From Nilaparvata lugens (lineage: Eukaryota; Arthropoda; Insecta; Hemiptera; Delphacidae), in assembly GCF_014356525.2 (NCBI RefSeq), contig NC_052506.1:30138192-30202191 (forward strand): a DNA stretch of 64,000 bases, in the 5' to 3' direction. Every line of letters starts with the position of its first letter. Position 1 is the stretch's first letter. Position numbers and translations under genes: made by a program. The notes beneath the pieces were generated by a model. That model searched no databases. It was not told where the DNA came from and saw only the letters and a program-made list of their open reading frames with translations. Positions 50,401 to 61,990 of the stretch are shown in pieces.

Positions 50401-51196
50401 AGACGATAAACCGGGAGAAAGCTCTTCATCATTTCGACATCACCTTCATAATGAAATTCCTGCGCCTCTCGTGGGGAATTCGGTGCATCGACAGCAGCGG
50501 CCAACGACGATGATGCAGTCAGTCACCGAAAAACAACGACAGCAATATTCTGGCTCACACACAATAATCACCCTGATTAACAACGAACGGCTATTAATGA
50601 GAGCACCAATCGTCAATGCTCAACACTCCTAAATTATTCGTATTTTAATTTGCATTGGTACGTTGATTATTTATTTGGTCATGATTGATTACATACCTAA
50701 CTCTTGATGAATTGCGTATGTGCTCTATTCGATACACCAGTATGGTCATATCAATTTACATATTCGATTGAAAATTATTGATTGATGGTACAATCTTTTT
50801 TCAGATCCGGAGTACGATGAATACGATAATTGTTGGTAGTTATGTTTGGAGAGATGCAAAATATTTAGCAAATGACATTGGACATATCAAATCTTGTTTA
50901 CATCTAGAATTTACAAAATATCAATTTCGGATTTCTTTAGAGTACCACTTATAGGAATTTTCATTCTACCGTGTCGTGTATGAGTAAATATTTCTTACCT
51001 CCTCATTCCACAAGTATTATTGACTACGAAGTTTCAAAACAGCTGCTCTAAGACACTAGGTTATATCTTTTAAGTTACCTCTATCTTTACTTATATTAAT
51101 ATCTTCACTTTATACTAACTTGGCAACTCAAATCACACTACTATTAAAGTGATTGACATTGATGGAAATGTAAAGCAAGATATTGAGTGAGACTAA
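44445..51196. other. Long noncoding stretch, no gene recognised
   Basis: Nearly 7 kb without a supported coding frame, RNA gene or identifiable element. A few GATTGATG-containing imperfect repeats occur at 44550-44640. About 46550-46760 is GC-richer, with short overlapping frames on both strands that lack domains. Confidence 0.4.
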
Positions 51197-51388
51197 GACT
51201 AAGAAATTGTCAAAAACTACAGATTTATTGATACTTAGAAAGACCGGTTTCGGTTATTACACCATTGTCAATCTCTGATAAACTGATCAGAGTTGATCTG
51301 AATTTATCAGAGATTGACAATGGTGTAATAACCGAAACCGGTTTTTCTAAGTATCAATAAATCTGTAGTTTTGGACAATTTCTTAGTC
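51197..51388. repeat. Near-perfect palindrome, 86-bp arms
   Basis: Arms starting GACTAAGAAATTGTC pair with about two mismatches over 86 bp around a loop of roughly 20 bp containing GATCAGAGTTGATC. The arms include ACCGGTTTCGGTTATTACAC. The GACAATTTCTTAGTC end also appears alone at about 54032-54046. The palindrome resembles terminal structures of Penelope-like elements, as an inference from memory. No coding sequence. Confidence 0.8.
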
Positions 51389-53721
51389 CTTTTCATTTAA
51401 TATGAATAATTACCACAATATCAACTTCTCAACTACACAAAAAGTAAAGCAAGATACACAATCGAATGTAGAAATGCTACGAATGTGAGTCATACGAGAT
51501 ATATGACAGATAGTTACTGTTCCGATACGAAATAGCAACAAAGCTTCATCATGGTTGATAACAGAAGCAGAGGGAAAGAGATAGTTTGAAATCATTACGA
51601 TAGAGAAGGATAGAGTGAAAATTCGACGACACAAACTGTTACATGCTGGCAAGCTTGCATAGTCTCAGGAAACATACATTGTGGTACACACAACACATTG
51701 CACACATTCAATTCCATAAATTCACATTTCATACAGCGTAGCCGGCTATACGCCTCGATAAACGTAATTAGTCAAATTACCATACTTTGATTTAGCGTGT
51801 TAGTTTATTCGTGGAACTGCCTTCCATAAGCTACACAGCACCCCCACCCCTTCTACAGCAGCGGCTCCCTCATCCCTCCCCACAAGTCCACCAAACAAGA
51901 ACAATGCAATGCATATTGATTAATCAAATTAGAGATGCGCTCCAGATCCACTTCGTCTTTGCACAATATTAACTCGCCTCCCCTAACTCCACAATTTGTT
52001 TCCTTTTTGCTTCCAATTTAGAGCTTTGAACGTCTTCTGCGATATTCTGCTAACGCCTGCTGTAAACACATATCTGGCGCAAAAATATGATAACTTTCCA
52101 TGGAAACTGATTGTTCCGACAAATATGTTCAGCTGAATAATGTGTTCAACTCCGATCTAGGAAGATAGATCACAGCCCCGCCTCAACTTCTAATATTTAT
52201 GTTATGAATATTGCTTATTTTAATACATCACTTATCAATAATTATTAGTTTTCTTTTAATAATATTATTACACTTTATAATTTTATAATTTTGATAGATA
52301 TTACGGATACAATAATATGTAATGAATAATTGAATTATCCAGAAATAACATATTGGTCCCAAATCTCCCAAACTACAGGGTTTCAGTAAAGTGGAAAGTA
52401 AATGATTGTGTCCTAATATTACTTTTTATTGTATTTAACAAAATTTGTGAATTTATGAGTAATGACCATGCGAAAGGAATTGTATTAATTCATTTCTAAA
52501 CTGAAAAGTGTGATAATTGATTCTTTATAGTGATATCTACGGTATGAATGATTAATAGGGGATATTTATTCAATGAATTTCCTCAACACAGTCTTGATAC
52601 GAATTGTTGAGTTGCGTTATTATTTGTAGCCGTCCATAAAACTCAGAACCTTTTTTCTTACACTGAATCGAGAATTCTCCCATAATAACATTAAAATCCG
52701 ATGAAATGATAAGTTTTCCATCTCTTCAATCATATTTTTTCATATTTCTTGTAGGTTGAATAGCTCAGCTTCATTGCACTCAATTTTCAGAATACGCAAG
52801 TGATTAATTAAGCATCATCCCTATTTTCCGAAAGAATGACTTCGTTTTTCTCAATTTACATTTTTAATCGCTTCGTACTAAGAAAAGTTTAATTCTCCAC
52901 CCTTCACAATTACCCCTTTAACAAGTTCGCACTACTTTCAGAGACTTCAGCCGTCTACTGTTAGTGAAGTGTAAAGCCTTGATAATCGAGCGCCTTACTG
53001 AAGCAGTGGAGGGGTAGGTCCCTGTTGACTCTTACTTACGACACGGCCCTAAGAGGATATTATTTTCTATCTCGGTAGTCATCAACATCAACAACACCAA
53101 CTCTTTCCCATTGTTTCTTCTCAGAATTTGATTTTATCTGGCAGAGCGATTTGCTGCTCCATTCAAAATTAGTACGTATCTGATAAAAGATAATTCATGA
53201 AAACACGAAAAATGTCGATGATGCTTACTCTTTAGCTCTGATCCTCCTTTAATCAGCAGTGTTTCCTTGACCGGTTGATCAAATTATTAGATATTATGGT
53301 ATATATAATATTTGTTGTTTTGTAAGAGCTTTCACGAATGTATGTTAACTTTATATCGATGAAACATGGAGAACATTTAAAAGAGATTTATGCCTGTGAG
53401 AATCTCATATTTTACAAAATATGGTGTATACTTTAAATTTCAATGCGGGAGGAAATCGTCTATCGAGTATTTCGTATTGAACTCGTATTGAAGTCAAGAT
53501 TGGTAGGCTACTGTCTGGTTTCATCAATAGGATCCAATGCGGCAGAAGCTTGATTAAATCAAGTGAATAACAGTTATTAATTAACAAATTCATTGCCATT
53601 GTTAACGTTCTTGTTACTGTTGATTCACTACATAACAGAGATTGTGAAGCGAAGCTGCTATTGGTCTCTCTAGTAATATGTTATCACGATGCTCACGCAA
53701 TTCAAAGCATTGTGAACAATG
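51389..53721. other. Noncoding, nothing recognised
   Basis: AT-rich with no supported gene, RNA or repeat. Confidence 0.4.
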
Positions 53722-53960
53722 AAGCGTGAGATATTGAGGAGATGAGAGAGTGAGGGGTTGGATGGGAGGAGACGACGGAGAGAGTAAGAGAGATAAATAG
53801 AGAGCAAGGATCTTATAGATTCTGTGTGAGAGTGATTATGAACGAGAGAGTTGATGAGGAGAAGAAGAGAGATTGAACAGACAGACTTCAAGGGAGACAA
53901 GCTGTGAGAGACAAAGAATAGGCTAGAAAGAGGAAAAGGGAGAAGATAGTGTACAGTAAG
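53722..53960. repeat. GA-rich purine tract
   Basis: About 240 bp on the plus strand is dominated by GAGA, GAGAGA and GAGGAG words with few pyrimidines. The 141-codon open frame on the opposite strand (53670-54095) is a by-product, giving a serine/leucine-rich translation. GAGA words are binding sites for GAGA factor-type proteins in insects, so a regulatory role is possible but unproven. Confidence 0.7.
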
Positions 53961-55731
53961 AGTTATTGAGAATAATTGAAGAGAGTGACAGTGATTTAAG
54001 AAGTAATAGAAGATTTCAAAAAAAAAATAAAGACAATTTCTTAGTCTTATTTTTAATAATAGAAGATGGTTTAATAAACGAGAGGTGACAGACAATTGAA
54101 AAAATTGAAAAAAAAACTTATTTGAGGAACTTGGTGTTTCAAATATTTAGAATATTGGAGAGGAAATACTGAACGATAAGAGAGAGATAGGTGGCGGGGA
54201 AGTGTGTGACTAAGTGAGGCAGAGCTGTATTCAGGTTGCATGAGCGACGTTTGCTCTGTATTGTGCGTCAGAGAAGCTAGAATGGCGTTGAGTGGGAGCG
54301 AGGCAATGGCGATCCTTAACAAGGGCCATAAATATCCCTCGATTTTGGCCGATGGAATGGGTTTGGCTGTATGCAAATGTGGAGAAGCAACGGGCAAGAC
54401 AGGACTGAAGGTGAGGGGGTAGGCGAAGACAACGCAAAAGGCCCCGGCCTGGCGTGGAAGGCTTCCATGGTCGACACTCTGTAAATCAAACGCGCGCTTC
54501 GCTTCAGGCTCTGCCGACTTCCTCCGTGTCGATCCTTTGATCCGTAGCTCAGTATCAAACTGCCTAACGAGGTGTCTTCCAATCTTTGACACACTCTCCA
54601 TCACATCAACACTCCCCACTGTCCTCAGCACGATAACACCTGTAGATCTGTCAATCACCTACTAATTCATTGCCATCCTTCATCAGAGACTGTATGAGAT
54701 ATGGCGATTTTTTCTCTTTAACGAGTGCCTCGATTTAAATCGTCTCCATGCTCGATTATCTCAAATCTTCTTTGATGGAATGCATGTATCATGCATTAAA
54801 CGGCATCACACATGCATTTCAATCAATAACATGTCTTCAATGATAGAATTTTCGACAGTGAGCCAGCACCTTAGAATTCTTTAATCGAAGAAAAAATTAA
54901 TATTCAGGTCTTTATTTAAAAACTATTTTTAGGAGCTTTCTTAGCCAAGCACGCTTTTGTTTCCCAACACCCTTTAACATGGATCAATTGGAATGATGCT
55001 ATTATACAGCTGTTACATACTTTTTATAGTGGCTGTTAAACTTGAGTATCATTCATGAATACCGTACATAATGACGTCCCTTAGTTACTTTCGAATTCCA
55101 AACTTTCGATTCCAAATCTCGTATGTTGAATGTTTCCAATTGAAAATCATGAATGGAATTAGATTGTTTGTTCAAATGTCAATTTCAAATTCGTTACCTT
55201 TCCTTGACATGATTGTCTCGGATGTGCATTGTCTAATATATAGTAATGGATTGAAAAAATCAGTTTCTCTTCACAGAAAAAAAATTGACTGGAGATCTGA
55301 TCTCTCTCATTCTAGAATATTATTATCTTGGAAGCAAAAAGTACCGTATTGTTTTTCAACTATCCTAATCACAATCTACAGCATTCATGTACCATTTTTG
55401 AATCATATATAGGAATTATTAATCACAGTAGAAATAAAGATATTCAAGTTCAGTAATAGGATTCAAGTGATGGTCAAAATAACGAGTGATAGGATTAATA
55501 GTCTGACATATTTTATGCGTGCGAAAATTAATATATGTTACTGAATATTGTATTACAATCAGTGAAATAATTCATTGAAGATTCTCAACCGGTTTGTTCA
55601 TTATTATCATTCTAGAGAGTACCTCCATGTCTTTCAAAATAAGATTCTATTATTATACTCTCTTCTCAACAGCAGATGAGCTTTTCAAAAGTGAAAAAAC
55701 GTACAATTGGGTTGTTGAAACTGCTGAAGGA
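53961..55731. other. Noncoding with a GC-richer block
   Basis: About 54230-54620 is GC-rich and open for 195 codons on the minus strand (54071-54658). The translation has no repeat or domain I can defend, and there is no convincing splice donor, so it is left unannotated. Confidence 0.35.
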
Positions 55732-55833
55732 ATGATGATGATGATGATGATAATGATGATGTGGAAATGGTGGAGGAGGAGGAAGAGGAGGAGGAGTAAG
55801 AGGAAAAAGATGATGATGATGATGATGATGATG
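55732..55833. repeat. Compound ATG/GAG trinucleotide microsatellite
   Basis: Two runs of ATG units (about 55732-55761 and 55809-55833) flank a GAG/GGA run (about 55771-55805). The 126-codon frame through it (55594-55974) is a low-complexity artefact rich in Met, Arg and Lys. Confidence 0.9.
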
Positions 55834-56823
55834 GACGAGGAGAGAGGGACGAGAAGGAGGAAGATGAAGATGATGAAGAGAGGGGAAGAAAGAGAGAATG
55901 ATAAGGAGGAATTATTAAACACGTGGTCGATCGTTGTGATGATCGTAAAAGGGGAAGATGAGTCCCTTCATTAAGCTTTGTGAATGCTCTCAAAACATCT
56001 GAAATTTGCGCATCCTCCAAATTTCTCCTCCTACAGATGACCAAATCAAAATATTAAACTTGTAATAGAATTGGAAGCTTCGTGGTAGTATTATGGAACT
56101 CCAGTCTTCTCTGCTATTCCATTATCGTGGATCTGGGTTGAATAATAATAATTTAAATACGTATTAATCATGGTAACTGTGTTCATTATTTTTTGCTGCA
56201 CGGTTTCACTCCGATTCAAGTCGAATTCTGAATTCCCACTGATTTAAAACAGTCAACATCAATCTAATTATCCAATAATGAACCGTTCTCAAATTGAATT
56301 GAATTGCCGCACTTGAAAATAAATTGTATATTAAAATTTCGAAGCGAGGTTGATGAATTCATTTTAACAAAGGGAATGGTCGATTGGAAGGGAGAAATAT
56401 ATTTACAACACGCTATGTTTGCATACTTCGTATTGCAACATGCTCTCTCATATTCATTTCAAGCAAAGTTTACCCAGTCATCAACAAATAACATAATACA
56501 AGTTTTGATGGATCGAGAGGCCCTGATTTTGAAGCCGTCCAATTTAATTCATTCACAATACCTTTCTCCATATATAATATGTCAAAGAATTGGTTCTTCA
56601 TTGAGGATTTTTATCAGTACAAGGTAGAAATATGATTTCTGCTGTTGGTCTGATGAGTCAGATTCAAATTAGAGTATTCAATACCCTGATTCAGTTGAAA
56701 GAGCATTGATAGAAAATATACAAAACTTATCATCAGTCAAGAATAGGTGTGCAATACCATTGGAAATGTCTTTTCACTTTGTCACGTTATTCTTTATATT
56801 TAAATAACGATTAGCCTCCTGCT

Positions 56824-56890
56824 TGGCATCAGTCGGTAGAGCATGAAATATTTGATATAAAAATTATAAAAATTAGGTCGTGGTTTTTTA
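56824..56890 (+). repeat. Possible truncated tRNA-derived SINE head
   Basis: TGGCATCAGTCGG followed by TAGAGCATG is a good tRNA-type A box and D-arm. The expected B box about 40 bases further on is only weakly present (AGGTCGTGGTTT), so this may be a decayed SINE or a chance match. Confidence 0.25.
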
Positions 56891-59862
56891 ATAGGACAAA
56901 ATCTTTATAGGCCCAGATATGAGTTTCCCCTATAACTCTTGTAATTCATTAAAAGAATAAATATATATAAATATGATACTTATACTATAGTGTTGAGGAA
57001 TTAAAATAAATTGCACACCATAAACAATTTGATACATATATTAACAAATAATGCAAAAAAATAGATCAAGGCAAAAAATATAAAGAGCGATAAAAAATAT
57101 ATAATATAAAAATAGAACAATAATTGAAATCAGTAAAATATCACAGGCTAAACATTATATTCGAAATTTATAGCACGAAAAATTACCATGTGCCTTTATT
57201 TTAAATCATATGCATCCTTTTGCATGTAGCTGCGATATGAGCTTGCTAATACTTGTCGACTTGGACAATTCAATTAAAAATAGGTTCCTTAAGATCAACT
57301 TGATAAATTGGCAACTAATAATCCAAATATATATATTAAATTCTCTAGTATCTAGTAGATTTCTTTGTATTGAATATACATTTTATCTCAGGGTGCAAGA
57401 TTCGGCACCTGATGGAATAAGTAGAGCAATTCATCTAGTGAATTAGAGCTACACAAATTATCGCAAATTATTGCAAAAATTAAAGATCATATGAATATGT
57501 TTTAATAGCCTAGATTTTATACTTCTTTGATTCAATAGAATTTTCTGAAATGTACTGATTCATTTACTCCTTTAATAAAATACCTTTAATACTATATTTA
57601 CTTGCGCAAGTATTTTTTATTAAATTCTTAATTCATAAGAAAACCCTTTCGACGAGCTAGCTTTGATTATTAGATAAATTCGAAGCACTAAGGGCGCCCA
57701 TCACTAATTCAATATTTCTCACTCACGTGTCGAAATCTTCTTATAAGCCGCCGATGTCGATCCAACTCCTGGTGGTCCTGGAATATGGTAGCCGGAATCG
57801 TCTCTTCCAAGGGGTTACAAAAATTATTTGAAATTGAAAATGACTTCTGCTTTATAAGAGCATCACAAAGTCTTTTAAGAAATTTAATAATTTAATCTAA
57901 CTTTAGCTTTTACAAGTTATAGCAAGGTATTACGCTCTAAAATATTTAGGGTCCTCTCATGGTGGCATTTGGCTGGCGAGTCTTGGTTCTCCTTCCTCAA
58001 TTTTACAATTCTTATTTCCGACTTTCAAATTTACATAAAATTTGAATATCCTAGTCCTCCGCCATTAAAGGTTCAAATAGATCGTACTAAAATATCAAAT
58101 TATTACTTAGGTTGTATGTTTAATAATTTCTTTGCCTTCGGGCCATCTCTATAACATAGACTATACACTAATTTAACATAAATCCCAAACATTTATAGAA
58201 ATATATATAAATATTTTTGAATTGGCATACTATTGCCGCCTATTAACTGCCATTATGCGATTGGTGCATGCAAATTGTTTCAGTATTCGTGCGCTTGGTA
58301 ACCTCCTATTTCCTGGATACATTTAATTATTTTTATTAGGTTTTTTAAGTATGCTCTCTACATGCTAGTTAATATTCTATATACTAATATTTATTTCATG
58401 CTTCCCCAATAGTTAGCCACGTGACCATTTGTTCTTTCAAATTGCATACCGTTTTGCTGCAATAGATCTCTGCCAAGGGGTTTGGTCAGATTCTACGTTG
58501 CTTGACTCGGTCGATCGCTAGGTCGCCGATCACTGAATGTTTATACCTAACCTCAATCTTCAAAAATTTTATAATAATATTATTTATTAGCAAAAAATTC
58601 TTTCAATTCCTTTTTAGGTTATTGTACCGTTTAGCCAGAACAAGCTGATGCTATCTAATCTTTATTGTTATCTCATTGGCGATATTAGCCAGTTATTTTA
58701 TTCAGACCTATTAGTACTTCAGCTAGGGATTTTTATCTACCCAAATTTCAAATACTTTACAACTTTCATCAACTTTCAAGTACCTGTCTACATTCATCAA
58801 GAGCAAATACAGAACAAAAGATTCTTATATATTTGCTTTCTCTCCTTTTGCTTTCTCAACTTTTCCACCGCGACAAGAAATTGAGAAACTCAAGAACTTA
58901 GTTCAAAAACAACTATTGGCTTCTCAATTCTAGCCCCAATTCTCACTTTCATGCCTAGCAATTGGGGGAGAATAGGAAAAGAACAGGCAGAAAGAAGTCG
59001 TTGGAATCTCAGTCAGAAATTGCGTCACAAACTTTATTCATATCGGCGTAAAGAACGCGTCGCTTGATCAACTACAATATTCAGCCAGTTTATTCAAAGT
59101 AGCAGCGCGAATGGCGGATGCCAGCCAGCCTTTGTTCTGCCATCATCATCAGTCGACGACAGTTCCTTGCAACTTCCTACCCACCAAGTCGAACCATTCT
59201 AATCTCAAAGTTCAGCACCTGCTTCATCTGTCGAAGTTTGCAAGCCGACTCTGATTTGCTCAACTCAAGCCAACGCCACCATTGATGAAGCTGCCAGCCG
59301 CTAAACGTAAATTCCCTCACTTATCTTATCGAGTAACTATAATAATTCTGAATTTTCGGAGTTTAAGTGGAATACAATATGAATAATAAAAATTAATTAA
59401 AACAATATGAAAACTTGTAGTACCCTTTTATTATCAAAAACTTTAAGTTATTCCAACGACTACAATATATTCAAAAATATGAAAAATAATAATATAAGCA
59501 TTTGATGAATTCAATCATATTGTGAGGCACGTGACATTATGAGAATGGAAAATGCAATACAGTTATTTTTTCTATTCTAGTATGAATTTCACTTTTGAAA
59601 GCTTACAATCAAACTTCTAGGAATCTACTTTATTGGTTAAGCTTATAATAGAATCATGACTTGTGATTGGAAAATTGAAGTTTTAAAATCCGCCTCTTTC
59701 TCATCCTATTTACAGAAAATATGAAATTATATTTTCAACCCTAATCCTCAATCTTATTACTGGCTCATCTACAAAATAAGAGGAAAATTTTCATAGAAGA
59801 AATAATATTTCTGTGAGATACCAAATATAAATAATATTCTTGTGTGTAATAGAGCTAAAATT
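56891..59862 (+). other. AT-rich stretch, possible decayed LTR retroelement
   Basis: A 78-codon frame (57210-57446) ends RVQDSAPDGISRA, which loosely resembles the N-x-ADxLSR motif closing the RNase H region of gypsy/Pao-type elements. Near 58965-58985 a GGGGGAGAA purine run could be a polypurine tract. Neither is strong alone, no integrase or protease motif is visible, and no LTR pair was found. Confidence 0.25.
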
Positions 59863-60364
59863 GTAATAATAATAATAATAAATCATTTTATTTGTACACG
59901 GTATAACCATACAAATGAGTTGAGTATAACAAATTCTAACAATGACTAAATTAAACAACATGAAAAAAATGTTTGGCAGCAGATCAAACTAATAACAAGA
60001 TCCAATTATAAATCTGCATACAACCACGCACAATGGAAGTACCTACATTACAATCAATAAACAGTATTACTATGAATTGCTAACATTCAACAAGCTCACA
60101 TTAAAAGGTACAAGGTAATTCCTAATCAATAATATAAATAGATTCAACATATTCAAACAACTCAGTAACTTAAATACATTCATCAAGATCAGCAAATCCA
60201 ATAAATTTAATACATTCAACAAATCCACTAAACTCAAAAAACTTAACAATTTTAGTTAACTTATCTAATTCAATTAGTTTACAGACTTCACTTTCAATAA
60301 AAAGAACCTACTCAATTAACAAAAACCATTTTAAAATATTTCCATCGAAAAGAATCGTTATTGG

Positions 60365-61972
60365 TTATGTAGCCCTTACGATTTCAGAGACCATAGTATC
60401 CCTCCTAGCCAGTGCCTTAGTAGTATATTGATAAACATGTTCAATTTTCTCAACATTAAAATTAGATAATAAAACCATTATTTTATCAACGTTCTGAACT
60501 ATGTTATGAACATGAGGCGCAATGTATTGAATCCTGAGGTCTTCATAAGAGGGACAAACAAGAAGAAAATGCAGAATTGTTTCTAAGTGTGATTCACAAG
60601 CGGGGCATATTCTCTGTGGCTCAACTTGATACCTGTTACCATTAATTTGAATGAATGTACTTTTTGCCGATAATCTCAACTGTGTTACGCATCTAATCAT
60701 TCGAATTGGCAGCTGAAAAGTAAGCTGTTCTCCCAGTACCGAATCAGGATTGAACATTCCATACAAAGGAGACACCTGAGAATTGTCAGACCTACATCTA
60801 TCCTCCTCTATCATCCTCCCCGAATACGCTTCCAGTATTCTATTTCTGTTGTTAAGCAGATCCACTGCATCAAATCCATATTCCGTCCATAAATCCCGAA
60901 ACTGAACAGTTTCCAACTCCCTCCTCATATAAGACGTCCAATTACTTTCGAAGTTTGTTTTTAATAGAAGTCGATAACACACATGAGGGTACCTAGACTC
61001 TGCCATGTTTACAACTTTGATCAACCATGACAGGCATCTTTTAAAGACATGAAACTTGAGTTTCGGCCTACCAGTCTCCAATCTGACACTCCAACTCGGC
61101 GTCGACCGGATCAGCAGCAGTAGACGTTTCAAGAAGAATAACTGTGCTTTCTCTATTGCTTCTTCATAACCCAAACCCCAAACCTCTGAACCATATAGGC
61201 AGGATGGGATGACAACGGTATCAAACAACTTCATCTTTTCCATCCATTTCTCTGATCTGACTCTAGACAAAACATTAATCGCCACTGTTGATTCCGCTTT
61301 AGCCCTACTTATTGATCGTCTTAACATCTCTGTATATCTTCCTGAAGATTGAAATATAACTCCTAAATAATTATACTGGCTACACATTTCTATTTTTTCC
61401 TCCCCGAGCTTGAAACTGGATTTATGACATTTGCTTAATCGACCTCCATGGAAAGTCAGTATTTTGGTTTTGTTAGCATTCACCTTGAGACCTACTTCTG
61501 CACTGTATTGGTCCAATACCACAATATCCTTATTTATGTTCAACACAGCACTTTTTATTTCGGGAATGTCAACAATTATTTTTTCTATATTTTCTAATTT
61601 TTGAAACAAATCATCGACAGTCCTCTGTGGACCCGGGTTAGACTCAATGCCAGCGATGGCCAACAGAATTAAAATAACACACGCTGCAAGAATATTACAA
61701 CTTTTACAATTTACTGCTGATTTACAGGCATTATTCAACCTAAAAAGAATAGCACCGAACACAGCAACAAACATTTCGACTCGTAACCGGTAAATCACAC
61801 AATCTAACGGCATTATCAAACTCGATAAGAGAGCTTCCGAAAACACAACCGCTCGCTTCAACGTCTCCAACTCAACTTTGTAAGTTGAAGAGTTGTGTAT
61901 CACATTTTCTTCCACCAGGCATGATTTTGGGTTATATTTATAATTGCATACAGTATTATAATTACGATTCAA
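60365..61972 (-). CDS. LINE-derived fusion protein: 2A-like N-terminus joined to RT C-terminus
   Basis: The product is 535 residues. Residues 1-95 have no recognised domain; 95-107 are hydrophobic (CVILILLAIAG); 108-115 read GIESNPGP, a 2A-like motif whose usual D at the first position is G. Residues 116-150 are acidic, lysine-rich and probably helical. From about 151 the sequence matches the region after the catalytic motif of LINE reverse transcriptases: LDQYSAEVGLKVNANKTK (153-170), YNYLGVIF (200-207), and YGSEVWGL (260-267). A terminal zinc-like motif follows, CPAC-x8-H-x4-C (456-473, ICPACES ... HFLLVC). The A/YxDD catalytic box, fingers, palm and endonuclease are absent, so it cannot polymerise DNA. 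The frame is uninterrupted through the joint. It may be a recent in-frame deletion, a non-autonomous LINE lineage that mobilises by borrowing machinery, or a co-opted protein. M1, M54 and M67 are all possible starts. Confidence 0.85.
   Translation of the reverse strand: MNRNYNTVCNYKYNPKSCLVEENVIHNSSTYKVELETLKRAVVFSEALLSSLIMPLDCVIYRLRVEMFVAVFGAILFRLNNACKSAVNCKSCNILAACVILILLAIAGIESNPGPQRTVDDLFQKLENIEKIIVDIPEIKSAVLNINKDIVVLDQYSAEVGLKVNANKTKILTFHGGRLSKCHKSSFKLGEEKIEMCSQYNYLGVIFQSSGRYTEMLRRSISRAKAESTVAINVLSRVRSEKWMEKMKLFDTVVIPSCLYGSEVWGLGYEEAIEKAQLFFLKRLLLLIRSTPSWSVRLETGRPKLKFHVFKRCLSWLIKVVNMAESRYPHVCYRLLLKTNFESNWTSYMRRELETVQFRDLWTEYGFDAVDLLNNRNRILEAYSGRMIEEDRCRSDNSQVSPLYGMFNPDSVLGEQLTFQLPIRMIRCVTQLRLSAKSTFIQINGNRYQVEPQRICPACESHLETILHFLLVCPSYEDLRIQYIAPHVHNIVQNVDKIMVLLSNFNVEKIEHVYQYTTKALARRDTMVSEIVRAT
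61628..61651 (-). other. 2A-like ribosome-skipping motif in the LINE frame
   Basis: The codons for GIESNPGP lie immediately after a hydrophobic stretch, the same context as 2A-like sequences reported in several non-LTR retrotransposon proteins. Known 2A activity releases the upstream polypeptide between the final G and P. The D-to-G change at the first motif position may reduce activity. If active, a 114-residue leader and a 421-residue remainder starting with proline would be made. Confidence 0.6.
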
Positions 61973-61990
61973 GGATGCAAAGAAGAAAAT

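Larger units (their letters stand above)
59863..61990 (-). mobile_element. Internally deleted LINE with intact joined frame
   Basis: On the minus strand the element consists of one long frame (61972-60365), about 500 bp of AT-rich 3' untranslated sequence, an AATAAA signal and a (TTA)n tail at about 59865-59882, a typical LINE 3' terminus. The 5' border is not defined; I place it just above the start codon only for convenience. TAATAGAG occurs outside both ends (about 59847 and 62080) but is too short and AT-rich to be accepted as a target-site duplication. Compared with complete LINEs the element lacks the endonuclease and most of the reverse transcriptase. Confidence 0.8.

Noticed and set aside
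53670..54095. 141-codon minus-strand frame, Ser/Leu-rich
   Set aside because: It is the complement of a GA-rich tract; its openness follows from composition.
54071..54658. 195-codon minus-strand frame; its start, IDRSTGVIVL, resembles a cadherin-repeat strand
   Set aside because: Only about ten residues fit; the DxND/DxD calcium motifs are missing, two stop codons precede it, there is no pyrimidine tract at the only possible acceptor, and its 3' part runs into low-complexity sequence.
55594..56044. 126-codon plus-strand and 119-codon minus-strand frames
   Set aside because: Both read through ATG/GAG microsatellites and are low-complexity artefacts.
57700..57830. Possible minus-strand exon reading GYHIPGPPGVGSTSAAYK with a GTGAGT donor after it
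   Set aside because: Three frames are open over the same bases, the acceptor has no AG preceded by a pyrimidine tract in a suitable place, and no flanking exon could be found.
59190..59210. Isolated B-box-like GGTTCGAC on the minus strand
   Set aside because: No A box at the required distance upstream and no foldable tRNA.
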